Shown here one piece after another: positions 16,332 through 24,400 of a stretch of DNA of 25,293 bases. The stretch is from NCBI GenBank assembly GCA_002376725.1, contig DFOM01000002.1, forward strand, positions 1 to 25,293. Reading direction: 5' to 3'. Position 1 is the stretch's first letter. Each line of letters opens with the position of its first letter. The translations under genes and the position numbers were made by a program. This DNA comes from Cloacimonetes bacterium UBA3541. GTDB taxonomy: Bacteria; Cloacimonadota; Cloacimonadia; Cloacimonadales; Cloacimonadaceae. A model generated the notes under the pieces. The model did no database searches and was not told where the DNA came from. It saw only the letters and a list, made by a program, of their open reading frames with translations.

Positions 16332-16471
16332 TATCTACTTACCATTTAAATAATCTAAAATACAAATTAATATTCTTATTCTTTAGGTCAATATTTTTTT
16401 ATCGTTCAGAATATGCAAATAAAGAGTTTGGCTTCATTTAATTCTTTCTTGCATAGATTTAATCAGTTATA

Positions 16472-17653
16472 TTAAATACTAGCCAGTTGTTGCTCAATAT
16501 TTTCTCGGATTTGTTCCAGAATCTCTTTATCTGGGATAAAATGAACTTGTGCTGGATCCAACATTTTGAAGCCACAACCAGTGTTATCTCCCAGCATTTT
16601 ATGTAGCATAGGGATGCTTTGTCCACTCCAACCGTAAGAACCAAAGGCAAGACCAATTCTATTCTTAGGAGCAAGACATTGCAGATAGCTCATAAAAGCA
16701 GCAACAGTTGGAAGGATTGAACTATTTATAGTAGGGGAACCGACGCAGATATATTTTGCATCCATAACTTCAGTCATAATGTCCGAAATATGAGTATGCT
16801 GCAAATTCCGAATTTTAGCTTTAATACCTTTATTTTCAAAAGCTTCAGCAATTGTAAAAGCTATCTTTTCGGTGGAGTTCCACATTGTATCATAGATAAT
16901 CAGGGCATTTCTGTTATCAGTGATGTTATTTGACCAGATCTTGTAAGCATTTAAAATTTCAGGAATATGTTCTGTCCAGATTAAACCATGACTGGGAGCT
17001 ATCATATTAATTTCAAGAGAGGAAACAGAATCCAGTACTTTTTGCACTTGTTTGGAATAGGGCAGAACGATATTAGCATAATATTTTTTCGCTTCTTCTA
17101 TAACTAAATCCAGAGGGAAATCCTTTTCAAACCTTTCGTTAGAAGCTATATGCTGTCCAAAAGCATCATTGGAAAAGAGTAGCTTCTCTTGAGGACAATA
17201 GGTTACTTGATTATCAGGCCAGTGAACCATAGGGGTAGTGAGAAAAGTAAGGTCATTATTTCCAATATTGATGAAATCACCGCTTCTTATTTCCTGGAAG
17301 TTCCAGTCCTGATGATAGTGCATTTTAAGACCCTTAATAGCGTTAGCATTACTATAAATCGTGGCATTAGGGATGATTTTCATCAGGTTAGGCAAACTAC
17401 TGGAATGGTCCATTTCTATATGATTCTGAACAATGATATCAATTTGATGTGGGTCTATAACATCGCTTATTCTAGCAAGCATTTCTTCAAAAAGGTAGTA
17501 TTTGACATTATCTATTAGCGTAACCTTTTCATCTATAATCAGATAAGCATTATAAGTGGAACCTCTGGGTGTGATATAACCATGAAAATTACGCAAATTC
17601 CAATCTATAACTCCTACCCAATAGATATTATCTCTCAATTTGTAAGCTTTCAT
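16472..17653 (-). CDS. Flavodiiron protein (A-type flavoprotein, FprA-like)
   Basis: A 393-residue two-domain flavodiiron protein, which reduces O2 to water and/or NO to N2O and so protects anaerobes from oxygen or nitrosative stress. The metallo-beta-lactamase domain (1-245) keeps the diiron ligands: His78, Glu80 and Asp82 with His83 in NHIEMDH, His144 in VHWPD, Asp163 in SNDAFGQH and His222 in SHGLIW. The flavodoxin domain (about 248-393) has the FMN loops YDTMWNST (254-261), GSPTIN (305-310) and FGSYGWSG (337-344). There is no C-terminal rubredoxin or flavin-reductase extension, so a separate rubredoxin is the likely electron donor; none is encoded here. GGAG precedes the ATG, and a good promoter lies upstream. 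Confidence 0.95.
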   Translation of the reverse strand: MKAYKLRDNIYWVGVIDWNLRNFHGYITPRGSTYNAYLIIDEKVTLIDNVKYYLFEEMLARISDVIDPHQIDIIVQNHIEMDHSSSLPNLMKIIPNATIYSNANAIKGLKMHYHQDWNFQEIRSGDFINIGNNDLTFLTTPMVHWPDNQVTYCPQEKLLFSNDAFGQHIASNERFEKDFPLDLVIEEAKKYYANIVLPYSKQVQKVLDSVSSLEINMIAPSHGLIWTEHIPEILNAYKIWSNNITDNRNALIIYDTMWNSTEKIAFTIAEAFENKGIKAKIRNLQHTHISDIMTEVMDAKYICVGSPTINSSILPTVAAFMSYLQCLAPKNRIGLAFGSYGWSGQSIPMLHKMLGDNTGCGFKMLDPAQVHFIPDKEILEQIRENIEQQLASI

Positions 17654-17705
17654 TATCTTTCTCCTTTTTTGCTATCTTTTATCTGGTATAAATTCCTACT
17701 AATAT

Positions 17706-17734
17706 AGTATATACTCTTCAAAAGCAGTTTGCAA
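17706..17734 (-). promoter_or_regulatory. Probable promoter of the flavodiiron gene
   Basis: On the minus strand TTGCAA (17734-17729) and TATACT (17711-17706) are 17 bases apart, a good sigma-70-like arrangement. Transcription would start about 45 bases before the ATG at 17653. This suggests the flavodiiron gene can be expressed independently of mutM, which ends at 17744. Confidence 0.5.
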
Positions 17735-17743
17735 GAATAAATT

Positions 17744-18547
17744 TTATTTCTGACAGATAGGACAATAATAGGTACTTCTGCCACCTTGTTTTAATTTCTT
17801 TACAGGATGTCCCTGAGGACAGTAAGTTTTTTGATAGATTTGCAAGAAATTTTGGAATTCACCTTTTTTATCATCAATACGGCGGTAATCTGAGATAGAG
17901 GTTCCATTTTTATCAAGGGCTTCTTTCAATATAGATTTAGTTGTTTTTATAAGTCGGGAAATCTTAGTAGGAGTAAGAGAAGAGGCAGGGGTTTCAGGAT
18001 TGATTTTTGCCCGGTAAAGAATCTCATTGGCATAGATATTGCCCAATCCCGCAATGATTTTTTGGTCCATTAGCATGTTTTTGATAGATGTTTTATGATT
18101 TTTTAAAGTTTTTTGCATATAGGAAATATTAAAATCATCGGAAAGTGGGTCAACGCCAAGCTCAGGCAGGAACTTAGCTGTATTTTTGCTTAGGCAGAGG
18201 ACTATTTTTCCAAAAGTGCGGATATCTATAAAATGAATTCTTTCCTTTCCAGACAAATAAAAACAGGCTCTTTCATAATTATGTTTGCCTTGCCTTGCCC
18301 TGTCCAAGACCAATTTTCCCGTCATACCAAGATGGATAATAATCGTGATCTCGTTATCCAGATGGATAAGAATAAATTTTCCCCTCCTTTCAAAGTCAGT
18401 TATTTTTGCTGGAAAGAAATTAGAAGACAACTCTGTATCCCGATATAAAGTGCGGGGATGAAAACAATGCAGATCTTGTATCGTTCTATCGCTTAATTTA
18501 TTTTCTAATTCATTCAAAATCGTTTGAACTTCAGGAAGCTCAGGCAT
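17744..18547 (-). CDS. mutM: Formamidopyrimidine-DNA glycosylase
   Basis: A 267-residue Fpg/MutM, which removes 8-oxoguanine and other oxidised purines and cuts the DNA backbone at the abasic site. Catalytic PELPE is at the N-terminus (Pro2, Glu3 after loss of Met), the conserved Lys57 is in RRGKFIL, and the helix-two-turn-helix region GLGNIYANEILY spans 167-178. The zinc-finger hairpin ends GGRSTYYCPICQK with Arg257, Cys262 and Cys265. The first half of the finger reads CPQGH: Cys243 is present, but the second Cys is Gly246 with His247 next to it, so the usual four-Cys site is altered and may be Cys3-His. The gene is beside a flavodiiron gene, which fits an oxidative-damage theme. Confidence 0.94.
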   Translation of the reverse strand: MPELPEVQTILNELENKLSDRTIQDLHCFHPRTLYRDTELSSNFFPAKITDFERRGKFILIHLDNEITIIIHLGMTGKLVLDRARQGKHNYERACFYLSGKERIHFIDIRTFGKIVLCLSKNTAKFLPELGVDPLSDDFNISYMQKTLKNHKTSIKNMLMDQKIIAGLGNIYANEILYRAKINPETPASSLTPTKISRLIKTTKSILKEALDKNGTSISDYRRIDDKKGEFQNFLQIYQKTYCPQGHPVKKLKQGGRSTYYCPICQK

Positions 18548-18706
18548 CTCTCTTATACCTTTGTGTATAGTGTATGATTTTATTACAAATTAGTATACAG
18601 CTTCATATTGGCAAGTTCTTTATGATTTTAATCCTGTCTCTTCCCTATATTTGGATTGTTCAAGCTTAAATAATAGCATACCTACCTCTAGCTTATGACC
18701 GCTTTT

Positions 18707-18756
18707 GGACATAAGCTGGACATAAGCTGGACATAAGCTGGACATAAGCTGGACTT
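18707..18756. repeat. 11-bp tandem repeat, four copies plus a partial
   Basis: The unit ggacataagct occurs four times without mismatch from 18707 to 18750 and continues as ggactt. The 11-base period is close to one DNA helical turn, so any bound protein would sit on the same face at each copy. The sequence AGCTTATG at 18690-18697 is the inverse complement of the CATAAGCT inside each unit, so the array can also form an 8-bp hairpin with its left flank. Confidence 0.85.
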
Positions 18757-18959
18757 AGAGAGCTTGATTCATACTATCTTCTTAATATCAAATTGCCCTT
18801 ATCGTTAGTGATATAATCGGAGAGAACATTGAACTCAAATCAATCCTTATCCTATATAGAATATAAGTTAATAGACATTAGTAAAGGCTAATTAGCTCTT
18901 ATTAAAAGAACTATATGTAATCAATATACAAGTAAATACCATCATATATTAAAAAGGGA

Positions 18960-18975
18960 TTTTCAGGTCTGAAAA
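18960..18975. promoter_or_regulatory. 16-bp palindrome, candidate operator
   Basis: TTTTCAG and CTGAAAA are perfect inverted repeats separated by GT. The two-base spacer is too short for a stable RNA loop, so a dimeric regulator site is more likely than a terminator. It lies about 190 bases upstream of the first gene of the redox operon. The core AGGTCTGA recurs inverted at 19034-19041, which may be coincidence. Confidence 0.3.
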
Positions 18976-19163
18976 CTGAGATACATTATTCCACTGGGGC
19001 ATCATTTTATCTTTAACTTGTTAAGCACAAATATCAGACCTTTATTATATCTTCATTAAATGTTTTTTATTTGACAAAGACTTACAATCTAGAGATTGGT
19101 TTCTAAAAAGCTGTTTTTATGTGTTATTAGAAGATATTCGGGGAAAAAGTTTAAGGAGCTGCG

Positions 19164-19622
19164 ATGGATCAGGACTTCAGTTCTGTTGATAAAATATTAC
19201 AAGAATACGAGGGCAAAAAAGGTAATTTAATTCCAATATTACAAGCTATTCAAAGGCAAAAGGGCTACATATCCAAATCGGTTATACGATATGTTTCAGA
19301 GAAGATGCATATTCCAATGGCTGAAATTTGTGGAGTTGTAACCTTCTATGCAATGTTTCATCTGGAACCTCAAGGAGAACATATAATAAAAGTCTGTAAA
19401 GGGACCGCTTGTCATGTTGCAGATGTAGATAGCATAAAAGAAGCTATATTAGATTTTTTGAAATTGGAAGAAGGAGAAAATACTACTGCTGACGGTAAAT
19501 TTACCGTTATGGAAGTAGCTTGTCTGGGCTGCTGTTCTCTTTCTCCAGTGATAATGATAGATAATCAAACATTTGGTCAACTCACACCGGATGCTATACC
19601 TGGGATTTTGAGACAGTTTTAG
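19164..19622 (+). CDS. NuoE/HydC-like thioredoxin-fold [2Fe-2S] subunit
   Basis: A 152-residue NuoE-type subunit, the small electron-transfer partner of the NADH-oxidising flavoprotein. After an N-terminal helical part (about 5-65, with GYISKSVIRYVSEKMHIP and GVVTFYAMF), the thioredoxin-like domain holds one [2Fe-2S] cluster with ligands Cys78 and Cys83 (CKGTACH) and Cys120 and Cys124 (CLGCC). In complex I this is NuoE; in electron-bifurcating enzymes it is HydC or the corresponding small subunit. It is the first gene of a three-gene operon, with AAGGAG before the ATG. The next gene starts 16 bases after its stop. Confidence 0.93.
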   Translation: MDQDFSSVDKILQEYEGKKGNLIPILQAIQRQKGYISKSVIRYVSEKMHIPMAEICGVVTFYAMFHLEPQGEHIIKVCKGTACHVADVDSIKEAILDFLKLEEGENTTADGKFTVMEVACLGCCSLSPVIMIDNQTFGQLTPDAIPGILRQF

Positions 19623-19638
19623 AATGAGGAGATAAGAG

Positions 19639-21408
19639 ATGAGTAAGATCACCGTAAAAGTAGGTCTAGCAAGTTGTGGAAGAGCTGCAGGTGCTATGGA
19701 AGTTTTTAAAAAGTTGGAAGAGTATTTATCTCAAAATCCAGATGCTTATACCTTAAAAAAGACAGGATGCATAGGTATGTGTTTTGAGGAACCGATTGTG
19801 TCCTTAAGTGGCACAGAAATGGGAGAAATAACGCTCGGTAAAGTCAACGCAGAAAATGTGTTAAATCTTATTGAAGAATATACAGAGGGCAAACTTCCTA
19901 CCTCTAATATCATACTATCGGATAAAACGGAGGCTCCTTTAAATGATTTATTGGCATATCAGAAGAGGATTGTTTTGCAAAATTGTGGGAAGATTGATCC
20001 TCTATCCATTGAAGAATACGAGAGTTGTGGAGGTTATCAAGCGTTAAAAAAAGCTCTTACCTTAAGTCCAGAAGAAATAATCAATATAGTCAAGATATCA
20101 AGCTTAAGGGGACGAGGTGGAGCAGGATTTCCAACTGGACTGAAATGGTCTCTTGCTGCCTCGGCAAAGAGTGATGAAAAATATATAATTTGCAATGCTG
20201 ATGAAGGTGATCCGGGTGCTTTTATGGATCGTAGTGTTTTGGAAGGAGATCCTCATAAAGTTCTGGAAGGTATGATAATAGGTGCTTATGCCATAGGAGC
20301 AAGTAAGGGATATATCTATTGTAGAGCAGAGTATCCTTTGGCATTAGAACACCTTAAAATTGCACTGGCTTCTGCTCGTGAAAGAAACTATTTAGGAAAG
20401 AATATACTAGGCACTAATTTCAGCTTTGAACTTTCTATCAAAGAAGGTGCCGGAGCTTTTGTATGTGGAGAAGAAACTGCTCTTATGCAATCTATAGAAG
20501 GTAAACGAGGAATGCCTACTATTCGTCCGCCTTATCCAGCTGAATCAGGTCTCTGGAATAAACCCACCAATATCAACAATGTGGAGACTTGGGCAAATAT
20601 TCCCTGGATTATAAATAATGGAGGAGAAGCTTTTAAGGCAATAGGAACAGAAAAATCTTCTGGGACTAAGGTTTTTGCTTTAGCCGGTAAAATTGCTGGC
20701 AGTGGATTAATAGAAGTGCCAATGGGGATTTCCTTGCGAGATATAATTTATAAAGTTGGTGGGGGTATGAAAACTGAAAAACCGTTCAAAGCAGTGCAAT
20801 TGGGAGGTCCTTCCGGAGGGTGTATTCCAGAGGAATTGCTTGATACTCTTGTTGATTACGATAGTATCGCAGCAACTGGAGCTATTATGGGTTCTGGTGG
20901 GATGGTTGTTATGGATTCTGGCACCTGTATGGTGGATGTAGCGCGTTATTTTCTTAATTTTACTCAGAATGAATCCTGTGGTAAATGTACCTTCTGTCGG
21001 ATAGGAACAAGAAGAATGCTGGAAATATTAAACCGAATAACAGAAGGAAAAGGAGAATTAGCAGACCTGGAGAAACTGGAAGAGCTTGCTATCAATATCA
21101 ATAAGAGCTCTCTTTGTGGATTGGGACAAACTGCTCCTGATCCCGTGCTAACAACTTTACGCTATTTTAAGGATGAATATTTAGCTCATATTGTTGATAA
21201 ACGATGTCCTGCAGGAGTTTGCACTGCTCTTCTTCATTACTATATCCTGCCAGAAAAGTGTACTGGCTGCACCCTTTGTGCAAAACGATGTCCTGTCTTT
21301 TGCATATCCGGAAGTGTCAGAAAAGTTCATATTATAGATCAAAACAGATGTATTCATTGTGGTGCTTGTTATAAAGCCTGTAAATTTGATGCTGTGACTA
21401 GAGAGTAA
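19639..21408 (+). CDS. NuoF/HydB-like NADH-binding FMN iron-sulfur subunit
   Basis: A 589-residue NuoF-type protein in the long form found in bifurcating hydrogenases and related enzymes, not the short complex I form. It has an N-terminal thioredoxin-like [2Fe-2S] domain (Cys13, Cys44 and Cys48 visible), an FMN/NADH domain (about 125-350) with GRGGAGFPTG at 158-167, an SLBB-type region (about 345-430), and a [4Fe-4S] site with Cys447, Cys450, Cys453 and Cys493. It ends in a two-cluster ferredoxin domain: Cys541/544/547/551 and Cys571/574/577/581. The extra ferredoxin domain implies exchange with ferredoxin or an additional intramolecular wire. GAGGAG precedes the ATG. The stop is 9 bases before the preferred ATG of the next gene. 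Confidence 0.94.
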   Translation: MSKITVKVGLASCGRAAGAMEVFKKLEEYLSQNPDAYTLKKTGCIGMCFEEPIVSLSGTEMGEITLGKVNAENVLNLIEEYTEGKLPTSNIILSDKTEAPLNDLLAYQKRIVLQNCGKIDPLSIEEYESCGGYQALKKALTLSPEEIINIVKISSLRGRGGAGFPTGLKWSLAASAKSDEKYIICNADEGDPGAFMDRSVLEGDPHKVLEGMIIGAYAIGASKGYIYCRAEYPLALEHLKIALASARERNYLGKNILGTNFSFELSIKEGAGAFVCGEETALMQSIEGKRGMPTIRPPYPAESGLWNKPTNINNVETWANIPWIINNGGEAFKAIGTEKSSGTKVFALAGKIAGSGLIEVPMGISLRDIIYKVGGGMKTEKPFKAVQLGGPSGGCIPEELLDTLVDYDSIAATGAIMGSGGMVVMDSGTCMVDVARYFLNFTQNESCGKCTFCRIGTRRMLEILNRITEGKGELADLEKLEELAININKSSLCGLGQTAPDPVLTTLRYFKDEYLAHIVDKRCPAGVCTALLHYYILPEKCTGCTLCAKRCPVFCISGSVRKVHIIDQNRCIHCGACYKACKFDAVTRE

Positions 21409-21417
21409 GTGAGAAAA

Positions 21418-24400
21418 ATGATAGAAGTGATTCTAAATGGTAAAAAAGTAGAAAGTGAAGCTGGAATTACGATATTAGAACTGGCAAAAAGAAATGGGAT
21501 TGAAATTCCAACTCTATGTAATGATGAAGAATTAAATCCTTATGGTTCTTGCTGGGTCTGTTTAGTAGAAGTTAAGGGAAGTCGAGGTTTCGCCACTTCT
21601 TGTGGAACGATTATAGCTCCAGGAATGGAGATAATAACAGACAGTGAAGAGATTAGGAAAGCTCGTAAGATGGCTTTGGAGCTTTTAATATCCAATCACT
21701 ATGCTGATTGTGAAGCTCCCTGCAAGCTTGCCTGTCCTGCTTTGGTGGATGTTCAAAGTTATGTTTCCTTAATTGCTAATGGACAATATCACGATGCCGT
21801 AAAGGTTATCAAAGAAACCCTACCTATGCCTCTATCCATTGGAAGAATTTGTCCTGCCTTTTGTGAAAAGGAATGTAGACGTCAAATAGTGGACGAATCT
21901 ATAGCTATCCGTCAATTAAAAAGATTTGCAGCAGATGAGGATTTGAATGATGTTTGGAGCTTTATTCCCGAAAAAAATGAACCTACAGGTAAAAAGATTG
22001 CCGTTATAGGTGCTGGTCCTTCTGGCTTAACCTGCGGATACTATCTTTCTAATATGGGACATCAAGTTAAAATATTTGAATCAGCTCCTGAAGCTGGAGG
22101 CTGGTTACGTTATGGAATACCGGAATATAGATTGCCCAAAGATATTTTAGATCGCGAAATTGAATTGATGTGTTCCAACGGAATGGAGATAGAATATAAT
22201 GTTAAATTAGGAAAAGATATCAGTTTAAACGAACTTTCCCAGAATTTTGATGCCGTCTATATAGCCATAGGAGCACAAAAGGCTGTTCCTTTTCCCGTCA
22301 AAGGTTCAGACCTGGAAGGATGTTTCTTAGGAGTAGATTTCCTGAGAGCTCATAATATGGGACAAACTCCATCTTTAGGTAAAAAGGTTGCTATCGTTGG
22401 TGGTGGAAACACGGCTATTGATTGTGCTAGAACAGCTATTCGTTTGGGTTGTGAAGTAACAGTTATATATAGACGAACTCGTTTGGAAATGCCTGCTGCA
22501 CCTGAAGAGATTGAAGCTGCTGAAAGAGAAGGTGTAAGATTTCATTATCTGAGCAATCCAGTGGAATATTTAGGAAGTGATGGTAAATTGCAACAGGTGA
22601 TAATTGAGAAAATGGAGCTGGGAGAACCAGATTTTAGTGGAAGAAGAAGGCCTATTCCTACGGGGAAATTTTTTATTGAACCCTATAACTCCATAATTGC
22701 CGCTATATCACAGATCCCAGAAACAGAGATATTTGCTTCAGAAGATAATTTTATTCAAGGTAAGGTCTTACCTATAAGTAGATGGCAAACTGTTATGGCT
22801 GATGAAAAAACTATGTATACAGGTTTATCTAATGTTTTTGCTGGTGGAGATTTTCGTAGAGGACCTGCAACAGCTGTAGAAGCTATAGCAGATGGGCATT
22901 TTGCTGCTGAGGCTATAGACCGTTTCCTGAAAAATGAAGAAATAAACAAAACTTCATTCCGCTTTGATGCTAAGAAAGGTTATAAGGTGCAGGAAATCTC
23001 TCCTGAAGAATACCAGCAGTATCAAAAAATTGCCCGGGAGAAGATGCCTGAAATACCGATAGATAAAGCCAAAAGTTCCTTTGAAGAAGTTGAACTTGGA
23101 TTTTCTGAAACTGCAGCTAAATATGAAGCAGAACGCTGTCTTGAATGTGGTTGTCAGGTTAATGAAATCTGTAAATTAAGAGAATATTGCACCGATTTCC
23201 AGGTGGATGCACTGCATTTTCCAGGAACTATCAATAAATATCCTATTGACTATAGCCATCCATATATTCTGCGAGACCCAAATAAATGTATCAACTGTAG
23301 TAGATGTGTGAGAACTTGTGCGGAAATTCAAGGACCAGCAGTTCTGGGATATATCTATCGTGGATTTTCCACTATAATTAATCCTGAATGTGGAGTATCG
23401 CTAACTCAGACTTCCTGTGAAAGCTGTGGTAAATGTATAGCTGTCTGTCCTGTAGGTGCATTGGTAGAGAGAAATATTAATTACAAGCTCAATCCCTTAG
23501 AAAAAGAGAAGACAACCCAAAATTGTGGAAGCTGTGGTATGGGCTGTTCTATCCAATGTCAGACCCAATCAGGGGTTCCGGTGTTAATAGAAACCGATGA
23601 AGAACATCCTGGGTTCAATGGACGCAATCTCTGCTTTAAAGGTAGATTTGGCTGGCAAGCATTTTATGAAACTGATAGATTAAAAACACCTGTGGTCAAA
23701 ATAAATGGAAAGTGGAATCTTTTAGATTGGAAAGAAACCTTTAGTTTAATTCAAGAAAAAGTGAAAGAAGTTTCCAGCTATGACTTTGAGATATCTCCCT
23801 TAATTACTCTGGAAGAGATGCTTATAATGGAAAAAGCAGCAAAAAATACGGGTTCAAGGCTTTTTGCTCATTCAGGCTATCATTGCTTCAGCAGTCAATA
23901 TCTTCCCATTATACCAAACCTGGAGCCCTATAAGATACTTGATAATTTTTCAGAATATGTGGTGATAGGCGAAATAAGTCAGAATTTACGGACTCTCTTG
24001 AGATTACAACAAAGAAAAGGTAAGAAACTGATTAGTGTTCTCTGTCAAAATTCTACTGCTCTGCCTTATGCTGATAGTGTCTATTCTTCTCTTTCTGTTT
24101 TGAACTGTCATAAAAATCAATTGTTTATCTATAATATCAATCAGATAAGCGAGAGAGATATCTATGAGATTATAAACCTGGCTGTATCTCTGGATTCGCA
24201 ACTGGGAAATATTCTGGAAAGTACTGACTATCCAAACTATTATGGATTGCAGCTTTTGAATCCAGAATGGCAAGATACCTCCGATGCAGAATTTGTGATA
24301 AGCTATGGAACGAGTAGTAAAATATCTTCTCATACCAGGTTCAGTGTAGCAATCTTGCCTTTTATAGATACTTCATCTCCAGCAGATTTGATTTTACCGC

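Larger units (their letters stand above)
18548..19163. other. Divergent intergenic region between mutM and the redox operon
   Basis: About 616 bases without a gene that I can support. The region separates minus-strand mutM from the plus-strand redox operon and must contain both promoters. It holds an 11-bp tandem repeat (18707-18756), an 8-bp inverted partner AGCTTATG at 18690-18697 facing the first CATAAGCT, a 16-bp palindrome at 18960-18975, and a 12-bp dyad TTAACTTGTTAA-type element at 19013-19024. AAGGAG lies five bases before the ATG at 19164. No tRNA or recognisable riboswitch was found. Confidence 0.5.

Noticed and set aside
19013..19041. TTAAC-TT-GTTAA as a Rex (NADH-sensing) operator
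   Set aside because: It lacks the outer TTG/CAA half-site bases and the central spacing of the Rex consensus; 5-bp arms are easily found by chance in AT-rich DNA.
19071..19099. TTGACA at 19071-19076 as the -35 of the redox operon promoter
   Set aside because: No TATAAT-like hexamer lies 16-18 bases downstream; the only similar one (TACAAT at 19083) is much too close.
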